This document shows, in pieces, positions 33,300 to 43,869 of a stretch of 64,000 nucleotides of DNA. Origin of the DNA: Pomphorhynchus laevis (lineage: Eukaryota > Acanthocephala > Palaeacanthocephala > Echinorhynchida > Pomphorhynchidae); contig WNNJ02002755.1 of the NCBI GenBank assembly GCA_012934845.2, positions 1 to 64,000 of the forward strand, written 5' to 3'. The position numbers and the translations under genes were made by a program. The notes below the pieces were generated by a model. The model saw nothing but the letters and a program-made list of their open reading frames with translations, searched no databases and was not told the origin of the DNA. Numbering within the stretch: position 1 is the stretch's first letter; every line of letters begins with the position of its first letter.

Positions 33300-34570
33300 T
33301 TATAAATGATGGAAGAAAATCAAAACATATAAAATAACAAATAATTGTGAGCGTTTGACCTGATCTCTTAACAATAATTGCGAAGACACAGTTATTGGAT
33401 TTATTCAAACAATTTTTATTGCATGTATACTGCTTCTTCGACGCATGTCTAATTACCATAACAACACCGATCTTAATATAAAACTGTAAAAAGGTTTTAT
33501 TGTTGAGAAACTGGTTCCTAGTAATAATGTGTAATCTAAAGACCTATTATCATAGAAATAAATAATATGTCTATAATAAATAGATGTTGACATACAATCG
33601 TAAACATCGTATATCTAAATTAATTGCATACGAATAGAAATAGTTTGACATATTAAGTTACAATTTTTACATTATTTTAGAGCGTACATTTACTGTACGA
33701 TGGGGGAAAGTATGAATAGGCTGGAGAAATTTATTTTGAAATATAAATTTTAATTTTTTATCAGAAGATTGATAATATCTCTCAATTGTTATAGTTTTAG
33801 TAGATTAATCTTTCTTAATACAACATTCATTTTCACAAAAATAATCGGTTTTATGAAATAAAAATGAGAAAAATAAAATTTAAGATTTGAAGAATTTTAC
33901 GAAATGTTTTTATAAAACTCACAAATTAATTAAAATATGCATCTTTTTATTCATCTTTTATTTCCCTTTAATTCCCTTTTACGCATTTTTATCTCAGTTA
34001 CACACTTTTATTCTCTTTTACCGCTTCACAATCTCTAGACCACTTACCATTTTAAGAACAAGTAAAGGTTAAATAATAATTTAATTATTTAATGTTTTTC
34101 AATTATTTTAAAAATTTAAAAATTAATTATAATTTTAAAAATATTGTTAAAAATTATTGCAAACTCTAAATTAACTTATAATTAAAAAAACCTTATTTAT
34201 AATTAAATATACTTATAAGTAAAACATGATAAAATCAATTCATAAAATTAAAGTTCCAAACCGAAAAGACAGTGAATTTTATTATGATTTATTAAAATAA
34301 TATTATGTAATAATATTTTGTAAATTTCTACAAGTATGCATGTGAAGCATCCGGGTAATTTTTATACACAAATTAGAGCGTTAAACTCGGAGTATCTAGT
34401 AACTTCTAAGAAAACAAAAAAGCGGCCACAAACTATTTTTATTGAAGCAATTTATGTGGCAATCTATGTAGCAATCTATTTTTATTGTAGCAATCTACAG
34501 TAGGAGTGGAATGTATTATGGGTCATCCAAGGATTTTTTCGATGAAGCGTCACTTACATGCATCGACAGT
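33300..34570. other. AT-rich spacer
   Basis: No gene recognised. Frames at 33271-33459 and 33887-34072 are Phe/Leu/Ile-rich low-complexity readings with no family resemblance. Confidence 0.55.
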
Positions 34571-34574
34571 CTAA

Positions 34575-34640
34575 CGAAAATTTATCGGAATCTGCAAGCC
34601 GTCGTCCACGACGAAAATTGATTGCTTTGGTCTTCAAATT
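34575..34640 (+). repeat. ~65-bp direct repeat (partner at 35576-35642)
   Basis: Both copies run GTCGTCCACG(A/G)CGAA and TTGATTGCTTTGGTCTTCA. They lie 1 kb apart and flank the LINE fragments at 34.7-35.5 kb. The second follows a LINE 3' tail. They may mark the 3' or 5' end of a LINE family. Confidence 0.7.
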
Positions 34641-34664
34641 GTATGAATTGAACTGAATTGAATG

Positions 34665-35062
34665 CCGTTGATGGGGTTCTTCGTCGTATCACGCGTCTAT
34701 GTCCAGACTGTAAAAAATTACCTTATCCTTGTCGACTCAAAGTGATCGGAATGCTCAATATGAGGGTAAGGCTACTGTTTCTTGACTTGGTTGCAACGTA
34801 AAAATTACTTCACAAATGTGATGGATACGCTTTAAGTGTTGTAACATGTTGTATTGATCTATCAAGCAGACATCATTCGATGACTATTTTCAAGAAGCAT
34901 ACAGAGAAACTACCGCCGATCACTCGATTGTCAAGGCGTGTGCTTAACTTGTTGAATAGCCTTCCTGAGAATAGTGTTGCTTCTGAAACGCTGACTGTGT
35001 TCAAGAAGCGATTGCGGATGCTCCTGGAACAAATGGATGACATGAATATATTTTATCCTTGA
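34665..35062 (+). pseudogene. CR1/Jockey-type LINE C-terminal fragment
   Basis: Read across frames: GVLRRITRLCPDCKKLPYPC, RLKVIGMLNMRVRLLFLDLV, then RLSRRVLNLLNSLPENSVAS and LTVFKKRLRMLLEQM. The last two are the familiar end of CR1/Jockey LINE proteins (R.xNLWNSLP, then FK..L). Only the last ~130 codons remain. It is unrelated in sequence to the Jockey/I family copies elsewhere in the window. Confidence 0.7.
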
Positions 35063-35232
35063 TTATCTTTTTTGTTGTGAGCAAACTGAACAGCCTTAAC
35101 GGTTTTGTCTTGTATAATTTTTTTGAACAAAGAAAATTTATTTTCGCAAAATACAACAAATCTTAGTAAAAGTTTTATTTATTGTCATTAAGTTCTTTAT
35201 TCAGATTTGTCACGATCTTCATACATCATATG

Positions 35233-35502
35233 TTATTCATTCAAATGATAGGGATTGCCTCTTGAGGAGCGACTACCCCTTATTGCTTGAGAAGCTGCCT
35301 GTACCAAGGTGAATCCAATCTTTTTTCTCAATTGGCAAATAACATCAGCGTACTCACGGCCAGTTCTGACATTTTGCATTTTAGCAATATTTTTCAAAAT
35401 TCTATCGGCTTCTTGACACATACTACCGGAAACCGAAAAGACTTTATTAAAAATAATAGACAGTGAAGAGATCAAGATTAAGATCAATGTTCGTTTGACC
35501 AA
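35233..35502 (-). pseudogene. RLE-type LINE C-terminal fragment
   Basis: The minus strand ends DRILKNIAKMQNVRTGREYA, then ICQLRKKIGFTLVQAASQAI. This aligns with the last ~60 residues of the 1010-aa protein at 35986 (MILKKIAKIRADRTCDNYSA, then IRSRVGFALAKMSSMSIRAA), with roughly a third identical. It is a divergent relative in the opposite orientation, 480 bp upstream of the intact copy. Confidence 0.75.
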
Positions 35503-35511
35503 ACCTGTACT

Positions 35512-35575
35512 AGTTTTTCTGTCTTTTTATTTATCTCGTGTTTGTTTATTAAGAAAATCCTTATTTATTTATGAA
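35512..35575 (+). mobile_element. Jockey/I LINE 3' tail
   Basis: TTTATTAAGAAAATCCTTAT matches the 3' end of LINE copy 1 (TTTATTAAGAAAACCTTTAT at 21085 onward). Only the tail of ~60 bp is present. Confidence 0.6.
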
Positions 35576-35750
35576 AGTTTATCGGAATTTACAAGCCGTC
35601 GTCCACGGCGAAATTTGATTGCTTTGGTCTTCAGATTGTCGACAGTAAGAATGTTTTTAATTAAAAATAATAATTATAAAAATTATAATAATTATTATAA
35701 TTATTAAGCTGGAGCTTAAAAAAAAGTTTGAGATAAAATAACATACAATA

Positions 35751-35834
35751 AATTCGATTACAAGATAAATTCGATTACAAGATAAATTCGATTACAAGAT
35801 AAATTCGATTACAAGATAAATTCGATTACAAGAT
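35751..35834. repeat. 17-bp tandem repeat, five copies
   Basis: The unit AATTCGATTACAAGATA repeats with period 17, followed by (TTA)n. Next comes a duplicated block at 35868-35945 (AAATTCTAAGCTG then TAACAAATAACTA, twice). These lie in the 5' region of the RLE LINE and could be 5'-UTR repeats. Confidence 0.9.
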
Positions 35835-35985
35835 TATTATTATTATTATTATTTTGGTAATAATAGAGTTTGAAATTCTAAGCTGCTAACAAATAACTAT
35901 ATACAGAGAGTTTAAAATTCTAAGCTGTTAACAAATAACTATTTACAACACAATTGAATACACAATTGAAACAACACACAACATA

Positions 35986-38900
35986 ATGCCGCGAGGTAAA
36001 CCGTCTTCCTTTTCTCGCTGTTGTACGTGTAATGGTTCAGCTGCAAAATGTATACGTTGTCCTTGTAAGAAATCCGGAAGATCTTGTATTGACTGTCTAG
36101 CTACCAGTTGCAAAAATCGCATTAAAGAAACGCCGCTATTATTGGACTCCATCATTCCATCCACAGAGCGAACGAATGTATCACATTCAGTGAATGGCTG
36201 TATTAACCAAATCTTGGAATTGAACTTGTGTAGTATTGGATTTACTAATAAATCCACTGAGCTCTTACATAGTAGCACAGATAAACAAACTAACACAGGG
36301 ATCGACATTGACTCGGTTTACAAAGAAGTCATTTTATGGGATCCGAATTTGTTCGAGCTACCAAAATGTAATGCAAGCTTCGAGTTCATCGACAATTTAG
36401 CGTCATTTTATCGTTTATGCGTCGATGATCAAACACAGATAGAATTAAGTCTTAAATCATCTACGGTGATGTGTCAGTTAATTTTGCAAAGAACGGAATC
36501 TCGTCGTGTGAGTACAAGACGCAAAAATATTGAACGCAGACTAAAATTATGGAAGGAACAAAACTTGTTCGAGCTTTTATGTGAAGCAAGAATCCTTCAA
36601 AGTCAGAGAAAGTGCCAAAGCCAAAGGACATCTAGAAAATCAAGTTGGGTCCAGAAATTTATTCAGCTAATGACACATCACAAGACAAACTCAGCGATAA
36701 AATTGCTTGAAAATCCTCACAATCAAATGGGTATAATGGAGCTGGACGATACTTTTGAATCACAGAGTGTGCGGCATAAGCTATTACAGCTTCACCCTGA
36801 AGCTTCCGACATAAGTGAAGGCGTAGCTTTAAATAGTCCTTTACCAAACATGGTTAAGCACCACCCAGTACGTTTTGAATACATATCAAGCGATGACATT
36901 ATAGAGGCAGCTCGACGCACTCAAGGATCAGCAGGACCTTCAGGAATGGATGCGCAAATATGGCGCACAATGCTATGTTCGTTCGGAATATCATCTTCTC
37001 GACTAGCTTCCAGTCTCGCTGATTTTTCGTATCTAGTGGCATCCGTTAATATCAACCCAGACTCTCTTACAGCATTTACAGCAAGCCGTTTGATTCCATT
37101 GAACAAGGACCCCGGCATCAGGCCGATAGGGATTGGTGAGGTATCACGCAGAATAGTTGGAAAAGTTCTGGCAAAGTTGATAAGTAAAGACTTACAGATC
37201 GTGTCGAAATGCGAACAATTGTGCGCTGGACAAAGATGCGGGGTCGAGGCTGCGATACATTCCATTCGACAGGTTTACATGGAAAACAGTGACATGTGCT
37301 TGTTGCAGCTAGATGCTCGAAATGCCTTTAACTGTGTGAACCGTAAATTGGCTCTAGCAAATATAGAGTATGTTTGTCCTTCACTAGTAACAGTGCTGCG
37401 TAATGTGTATGGTAATCCAGCAACTCTTTCAGTCGACAAGGATTTAATGTTTTCCAAGGAGGGGTTCACGCAAGGTGATCCTCTGGCAATGATAGCATTT
37501 GCTGCGTCATCACTTCCACTAATAATGAAGCTGAGAGCTATAGCACCAAACGTTACTCATCGCTGGTTTGCAGACGATGCGAATTGTGTGGGTAGTCGAT
37601 CTGATGTATTGAGAGTCTGGAATGGTATCCGCGAAATCGGCCATAGATATGGATTTCATCTAAATGAACAAAAATGCCAGGTTCTAGTACATAAAGATCA
37701 AATAAAATTAGCAGAGAAGACTTTCTGTGGTACAGGGCTTAAGATTATATACCAAGGTACAGAAATTCTTGGTTCTGCCATTGGAGATCAAACATATATG
37801 GACCAATTTGTTCATGGCAAAATTGAAAACTGGATTGAATCATTAAAAAATTTGAATTTAGTAGCGAATGAAGATCCATACGTCGCTTTTGCAGCTTTGA
37901 CGCAGGCGCTCCAATTCAAGTGGAATTATGTTCAACGAACTTGTATGGCTAGTAGCACATGTTACGAACGTCTTTCATCGTATATATTCGACACGATCAT
38001 TCCGAAGTTGACAGGAGTTGATTTAGATACGGGACAACTTGATTCGATAATGATTCCATTACGCTACGGTGGATTGGGTATACTAGACCCGAATAGTAAT
38101 CCTCTTTCGGAATATGATAGTTCATTACGCATGAGCCAACCTCTACTAGATGGATTATCAGGAAGTGATTTAGAGATTAGATATGCCCAAATTGCGCGAG
38201 AAATAAGAATATATAAGCAAGAATCTATCAAAACTCGATTGATGAGGGTTAAATCAAAATCAGCGACTATTAGCGCTTGTCTCGATTTCACAGCCTGTAA
38301 AGGGGCATCTAATTGGCTTTCAGCAAAACCTTCATTAGTACTTAATCACCACTTAAGCAAAAGGCAATTTCAAGATGCTCTGGCATCACGCTATGGATGG
38401 AAACCTCCGGACTCACCCATGAAATGTTTGTGTGGACACAATTTTGATATTTGTCATGCTGTTGCTTGTCAGTCCGGTGGTATTCCAACAATTAGACATA
38501 ACGTGGTTCGTGATATTATTGCTAAAGAACTAGCCGATGTATGCAGTTCAACATCAATTGAACCTCCTTTACAACCTTTGCCTGAAGGAATAGTTTTCAA
38601 AAATTCCACAACGACCCTTGATCGTAATTCTAGAGTTGATGTTGCGTGTTACGGTCTGTTTGGGGATAAGACGGAGCGGTCATTATTTGACATTTGTGTT
38701 TTCAGCCATCTTGCTCCTTCTTATTCATCTGGCACGACAAGCAATGCTTTTAACTATCACGAGGCTAGAAAAAACTCGAAGTATGGTGAAAGAATAGCAC
38801 GGTTTGAACGATCGTCATTTTATCCTATTGTTCTTGCCTCCAACGGTGCCCTTGGCAGTACAGCACAGATGATTTTAAAGAAAATAGCAAAGATACGAGC

Positions 38901-39018
38901 AGATAGAACTTGCGATAATTACAGCGCCTGTATCCGAAATATAAGGAGTAGAGTCGGTTTTGCTTTAGCAAAAATGTCTTCGATGTCTATACGTGCTGCT
39001 CGTACGTCGAAAATTTAG
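35986..39018 (+). CDS. RLE-type LINE polyprotein (RT plus restriction-like endonuclease)
   Basis: A single uninterrupted 1010-codon ORF. It starts MPRGK with a Cys-rich cluster (aa 12-42: CCTC, CIRCPC, CIDC, CKNR) that probably binds zinc and nucleic acid. RT motifs: RLIPLNKDPGIRPIGIGEVS (from ~aa 366), motif A LLQLDARNAFNCVNR (~441), motif B GFTQGDPLAM (~493), motif C RWFADDANCVG (~526). At ~813 is CLCGHNFDICHAVAC, then RHNVVRDII, the CCHC-type block preceding the nuclease in R2-like LINEs. RVDVACYG (~882), FDICVF (~900) and KYGERI fit the PD-(D/E)xK restriction-like nuclease. It would nick DNA and reverse transcribe its RNA there. Catalytic residues look intact, so it may be active. The exact clade (R2, NeSL, CRE, HERO or other) I cannot settle. 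Confidence 0.9.
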   Translation: MPRGKPSSFSRCCTCNGSAAKCIRCPCKKSGRSCIDCLATSCKNRIKETPLLLDSIIPSTERTNVSHSVNGCINQILELNLCSIGFTNKSTELLHSSTDKQTNTGIDIDSVYKEVILWDPNLFELPKCNASFEFIDNLASFYRLCVDDQTQIELSLKSSTVMCQLILQRTESRRVSTRRKNIERRLKLWKEQNLFELLCEARILQSQRKCQSQRTSRKSSWVQKFIQLMTHHKTNSAIKLLENPHNQMGIMELDDTFESQSVRHKLLQLHPEASDISEGVALNSPLPNMVKHHPVRFEYISSDDIIEAARRTQGSAGPSGMDAQIWRTMLCSFGISSSRLASSLADFSYLVASVNINPDSLTAFTASRLIPLNKDPGIRPIGIGEVSRRIVGKVLAKLISKDLQIVSKCEQLCAGQRCGVEAAIHSIRQVYMENSDMCLLQLDARNAFNCVNRKLALANIEYVCPSLVTVLRNVYGNPATLSVDKDLMFSKEGFTQGDPLAMIAFAASSLPLIMKLRAIAPNVTHRWFADDANCVGSRSDVLRVWNGIREIGHRYGFHLNEQKCQVLVHKDQIKLAEKTFCGTGLKIIYQGTEILGSAIGDQTYMDQFVHGKIENWIESLKNLNLVANEDPYVAFAALTQALQFKWNYVQRTCMASSTCYERLSSYIFDTIIPKLTGVDLDTGQLDSIMIPLRYGGLGILDPNSNPLSEYDSSLRMSQPLLDGLSGSDLEIRYAQIAREIRIYKQESIKTRLMRVKSKSATISACLDFTACKGASNWLSAKPSLVLNHHLSKRQFQDALASRYGWKPPDSPMKCLCGHNFDICHAVACQSGGIPTIRHNVVRDIIAKELADVCSSTSIEPPLQPLPEGIVFKNSTTTLDRNSRVDVACYGLFGDKTERSLFDICVFSHLAPSYSSGTTSNAFNYHEARKNSKYGERIARFERSSFYPIVLASNGALGSTAQMILKKIAKIRADRTCDNYSACIRNIRSRVGFALAKMSSMSIRAARTSKI

Positions 39019-39200
39019 TCAGTTAGTCAGCATGGAACAAGACTTAATAACTATTATTTGACTGTATTCTTAAATGTTTGTATTTAAAAAAAATTATAAT
39101 AAAAAAAAATTATTAAGCTGTCTTATTTTTGAATAATTTATATTATTAAAAAAAATTATTATTATTAAAATTATAATAATGATATTATAATTATTAAAGA
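39019..39200 (+). other. RLE LINE 3' UTR and AT tail
   Basis: Starts with TCAGTTAGTCAGCATGG after the stop, then A-rich runs and TAT/AAT repeats to about 39200. ATTATTAAGCTG occurs here (~39110) and upstream of the ORF (~35698), possibly marking element ends or a target duplication. Confidence 0.5.
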
Positions 39201-39274
39201 TGCTCATTGTCCCAAAAATTGTATGAAAAACAGCTGGACAATCAAAATTATATTTTATTAAAATCAAAAATGGT

Positions 39275-39320
39275 GTTTTCAAATGTTCGAACACAACTGT
39301 GTTCATCATCAGGAATTGTA
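39275..39320 (-). ncRNA. degenerate hammerhead-like motif
   Basis: The minus strand reads CTGATGA, T, then hairpin GAACAC-AGTT-GTGTTC, then GAACATTTG. Layout matches the widespread hammerhead-like motif, but GAAC replaces GAAA, so cleavage is unlikely. Probably a pseudo-LTR remnant of a Penelope-like element. Confidence 0.45.
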
Positions 39321-39499
39321 CCAGTAGCTGTTAAACTTTGTATATTTTTATACAATTTCAAGAAAACAGCTACACATCGGTTAATTCAAGGAACAAAATA
39401 ATAACACACTAAGAAGAAACGAGTATGCATTACAATCAAAAAATATATTTTTTTAATAAAACCCTTATTATTATTTAAAAATATAAAAAATTCTTAACT

Positions 39500-40880
39500 C
39501 CTGGAGTCCACTCCCAAGCACCTCCAAATCCGTAGCTCCACTTTCTTCTCGGGTCTGCCAGCTTTTAAGAGCTGATCAGAGAAGAGAGGTGGCCGTCACA
39601 ATGCTTTTAGCCTCCCCATCCGATGTAGCAGGCATCAATATTAGTAAGCGTGTTTTTATTCCTAAGAAAAAATCCTGCTCATGCCCTAAAGATCTGCGAC
39701 CCATTTCGATTCAAAATGCCCTCGTGTCGATTTACGAAAAAGCGCTTGCGCGTAAAATCCGCGACCATCTGAGTAGGCGTAATTTGATCCCTGCAGGTTT
39801 TCATGGGTTCGTTAAAGGTCGCTTGGTCCATTCAGCACTCGGTGAAGTGGAACAGTTTTGTCGGGATAATAGCCATCGTTTAGTTGTGCCTGTTTTCCTT
39901 GACTTTTCTGCTGTATTTAACCTCATCTTAATTTCCTTTGTGATCTCTTCTCTCAGGTCCCTCGGGTTGCCTGCGGGAATTGTGAACAGGGTGGAGATTC
40001 TGCTGTACACCAAGCGATTTTACTATGAAGACGACCCTGATGCGCGTCAGTTCTACCCTATTACGGGTGTGCCTCAAAGTTCTCGACTTTCTCCAATCTT
40101 GTATCTTGCTGCCTCCATTAACCTATTCAAAATATTGAAACGCGAGCAACGTCTTGTGATGTATGCTGATGACACCACAGCCCTGTTCTCTGGACACAGG
40201 TGCAACGACGTAGTTTCTGACATCAGCCGTTTCTTTTTAAGATTAAAAGACCAGCTACCCATATCCAACCTTATTTTAAACTCCGCCAAATCGCAGGTGG
40301 TTGCCTTTCATGGCTCTTCTACGACGAAGCAAAAACTTAAGAGATTAGCACTCTCTGCACTCTCCTCCATATTCGCCTCTGAACCACTTCCCACCTTCAC
40401 AAATCGAGTAAAATACCTGGGGTTCACCGTTACGGTGAACTGGTCGGCGAAAGCCGACCTGGATAGACTCAAACGTATCCTGAAAAAAGCTAGGTGGGCC
40501 CTGAAACGGCTAAGCATCTGTCGTTGAAAAGGAAAACCCAGGTGCGCCTTTGGGGCACCTGGGCTATCTCGGGATTAGTCTTCTTTTCGAGAGGACGTCC
40601 CCCAGAGCAAAGGCTAAGGTTTCTTAAGCTCCTCGTCTCTCGTTTACCCAGCATAGTCCGTCTCGATTGGATTCTTCGGGGGGGGGGTGAAAGACCCCGG
40701 GTGGTTCAGTCGGAAGGCGGGGTGTTGGATCGGTTGAAAGGCTCAGATCCCCCTGGATTTGAGGCCATGAAGAATGGGAAGACTGCAAGAAAGAAATGAA
40801 CTGTGGTTCCGTCTTTAACTGACACTCATTAACTGACTGTTATTACTTTTTTTCATTTATGTTTTGTGATTTAATAAAAT
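39500..40880 (+). mobile_element. Jockey/I-type LINE, copy 3, 5'-truncated
   Basis: Begins within ORF2 just before the RT (AVTMLLASPSDVAGINIS) and ends at TAATAAAATCTTTATTATTA near 40895. Typical 5' truncation of target-primed integration. The 3' part carries a G-rich block (40679-40690 is a run of about ten G). Confidence 0.88.
39589..40527 (+). pseudogene. LINE copy 3 reverse transcriptase
   Basis: The longest RT frame of this family: SCSCPKDLRPISIQNALVSI, FHGFVKGRLVHSALGEVEQF, motif A VPVFLDFSAVFNLI, motif B GVPQSSRLSPILY, motif C LVMYADDTTALF, then the thumb (KYLGFTVTVNWSAKADLDRL). Motif A carries Asn where copy 1 has Asp after the Phe, and motif B has Ser-Ser-Arg where GSP is usual, so it is probably dead even where open. 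The next frame (to 40797) continues with QVRLWGTWAIS and RLPSIVRLDWILR. Confidence 0.9.
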
Positions 40881-40897
40881 CTTTATTATTATTACAA

Positions 40898-42279
40898 TGA
40901 CATTATTGAAATCAATTGATGCGACACGTCGAGTTTTAAAGCATATCGTGATCATGCCAATGTTTTTGTAGCGCTGCTTCAGAGTTAAATCAATTTCACT
41001 AGTAAGTCTTGTGTCTCAATCGTTGCAAAGCATTCGTATATACAATCGCTACGTTGTCGATTTCGGTGTCGCTTATGGTGATCTGAGAGTCTCCGAAAAC
41101 TTATGTTGTATGGTGTCAAATGTAGGTAATATTTTTATTCATTCTAGAGAGGCAAGAGGATACTCTCAAATTAGTAGAAGTGATCTTATATTTAAATTTA
41201 ATTATGAGTACTTAATAGCAAATAGAAAATTAAAGAAGTAAAAATTAAAATTTTTATAAAAAATTAGATTGAAAATTCACTATTTAAGGAAACAAATAAT
41301 TGACGAAATATTTTGACAATTTAAACAAAAAATACTTATTTTTCTATTTACAAGCTGTAAATAGAAAAGGTGTAGGTCTTATTAATAGAAATAAGGTGTA
41401 AGATTATATATAATATAATTATAATATTAATTATTTAATGATTAATGATTATAATGATCATTAATATATAATGATTTCCATCGTTTCAGTATTCTCATAA
41501 TTTTAGCAACAAAATGATATTGTTTTCTGAACTGCTTTATTTTTATTAATGTAAAATTGGTAAAATAAATGAAAATTAGCTAAATTTCATGGGCCTTCTA
41601 ATGGGGAACAACATAATATTTTAGTCTTGTTTAATCTCTTCAAATAGCTTGTCCTTTTTTCGATCATGATACTTGACGTCTTTGATCGAAAGATATCTCC
41701 ACTTATAATCATATGTCAATAATCTCACATATTTAAAATCAATTGTGTCGTCATTGGCAATTGAACATATCGATGTTAGGTGGCATGTCGATATTGTTGT
41801 AAATGCTGTTTTAATTTAAAACTGGTTTGATCAATATATATTATACCTTTTGTAACAACTATCGCACAGTATTTCTTTAAAGTATATATCATTTAAGCAA
41901 AAAATACATATTTTTCCGCACTTCTTTAATTTTCTACTAAAAATATTGCGATAATAAATCTGCGGAATGTTGCGAATACTTTTCCTCTAATCATTTAATT
42001 TTTGGTTTTAAAACCCAAACATTTTTTTACGCAAGATATTTTATCATCGTTTTTAATGTTGACAAATTAATAATAGTTTTTGAAATAGAAGTATGCAAAT
42101 GTTGTTTGATCAAGATTAATATTTTGCCCATTTAAGCAAAGATTTATTAAAGACAATATTTTTTGTACTTCAAATGTTTATTTTATATTATAGTTTTTAT
42201 AGATTTAAAAATATTTATTTCGTAGTGAAATGAATTTGCAAAATTAGAGTGGTACTCTATTGCCCACAAGTTTTATTTT
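40898..42279. other. AT-rich spacer
   Basis: No supported gene. A 76-codon frame at 41011-41241 has no family I know and is low priority. The rest is AT-rich. Confidence 0.55.
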
Positions 42280-42780
42280 TAATAAACGCATGAATGTACA
42301 ACAATTAAACTATTTTGTATAATTCGAGAATTTATTAAGCAAAAATCAATTTCGTGCTTCACGAGGAATTCGTAATATGACCGGACAGCGGGACTTAAGA
42401 ACTTGTGATATCCTATCGTTAAATATGACATTAACTGGAGATGTATCGTTGAAATCAGTATGGCTGTCCGTAACTTGCATGTCGAGGTGATGAAATCGGA
42501 GTGGTAGGGCACCTGATCCGGTACGGTTCCGTTGTTTGCCGTGTTTTATAGCAGTCCGGAAACTGTTAAACGAAAAGTGAGATGACATGTAGGACAAACT
42601 TCGCTTGCTATACGTGACGGCCCATTTTTTGTTGCGACTTTCGTATTTTTTCTGTGGTTGTTTCGGATATAAAGGCGCGAGCGTAGCAAGCGCCGTCGCA
42701 AAGCGTTTAAATCGTTGTATGTAGTTATAATCGTATTTATAAGAATCAAGAAAGTTTTATAACCAGTCTAAACAATAAAT
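42280..42780. other. GC-richer island, unidentified
   Basis: Base composition rises sharply against the flanks. The minus strand has two overlapping frames (42279-42512 and 42346-42597); the second reads SHFSFNSFRTAIKHGKQRNR and FHHLDMQVTDSHTDF, with more normal amino acid composition than other chance ORFs. On the plus strand GGATATAAAGGCGCGAGCG (about 42666) looks like a TATA box and AATAAATG follows at 42775. It could be a decayed element end or a host exon; I cannot decide. Confidence 0.35.
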
Positions 42781-43374
42781 GTAAGAAACTTTTAATAATG
42801 ACTGAGAATAGTTATCCCCTTGTAAGAATCAGTTGCGTTCATATCGCATTTATCTTTAAAGAATCTTAATAATACCACAGCGTCAATACCCAGGGATTGA
42901 ATGACCAAGCATGAGACAATTAAATAAGAAAATCCAATAAAATAAAAGCAGCAAGGATACCTTTAGATATATCGCGCAAACAGGTCATGTCGATTTATTA
43001 ATATTCATATTTTTCGTGTATTAACGCGGCATGAGAACAAATACATAATCTTAATTACCCCATAGTACTAAGGTTCAGTAATAAAATGAACAAGCATTAG
43101 ACAATTAAAGAAGATTCAGAGTAATATTTTATTCTGAAAATGCTATTGATGAACATACCTTTTGTCCTTCTACATTAAAAGGTAGATTATAATAAAATTT
43201 AATTCCTTTTGATAATGTTTAAATTGTACGTTCAAATGTGAAAGGAAAACAATTGCTTTGTCTGCTACTAATATCAGGCGATATGCTAAAAACATAAATA
43301 AATCGTCCCAAATGTAGAAATATAATCGATAAGTTTGAAGAATTGCCATAATTTATAACAATATTGGTCAAAAT
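42781..43374. other. spacer
   Basis: No gene or repeat seen. GAACAAGCAT/GACCAAGCAT-GAGACAATTAA similar phrases at 42902 and 43089 hint at a diverged ~190-bp duplication. Confidence 0.4.
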
Positions 43375-43866
43375 CATTTAAATAAATAGATACATATTTT
43401 AAACTAGGTTACTATAAAAATACCATCAAACAAAAAATAGTAAAATATACAAATCAACACAATAATATTAAAAATAAATTTAAAATCATTAGCGGAAAAT
43501 TTTTATGGATGGATAATAAATAATATATTTTGTATTAGAATAATATACTAGATAGTTTTATCAGAGGAAATACGTATTTGGCCCCGCTGCTATGTTGGGT
43601 CAAGGAATTAGGGGCCGAAACTTGATAGCATAGCAGTTCCTCCTTATGACCTCTAATCCTTATTCTGATACAACGTCTGTTATTTATTAGTCAATTCATA
43701 AAAATGATTTTTTTAAATTTCAATTTTTTATTTTAACTTGATTTAAATTATATAAAATCTAAAAACAATTATTAATTTTATTATTTAATTATTAAATTTT
43801 GATTTAGCATTATTATGTTTTGTTTATTTTATAATTATATTAAATACGTAGACTCAGTTAGCTGAT
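43375..43866 (+). mobile_element. Naiad copy C, 3' end only
   Basis: Starts in the RT C terminus (frame ending SGKFLWMDNK at about 43490-43522), then the pseudoknot domain, the AT-rich tail and the terminal motif at 43846-43865. 5'-truncated copy. Confidence 0.88.
43564..43650 (+). ncRNA. Naiad pseudoknot domain, copy C
   Basis: Same stems as at 15510: GAGGAA/TTCCTC, TTGGCCCC/GGGGCCGA and CTGCTATGTT/AGCATAGCAG (one C to T giving a T-G pair). The small hairpin is reduced to ATACGTAT. Confidence 0.78.
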
Positions 43867-43869
43867 CGA

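Noticed and set aside
35751-35834. 17-bp tandem repeats as telomere-type repeats
   Set aside because: Unit, number and position in the LINE 5' region do not fit telomeric DNA.
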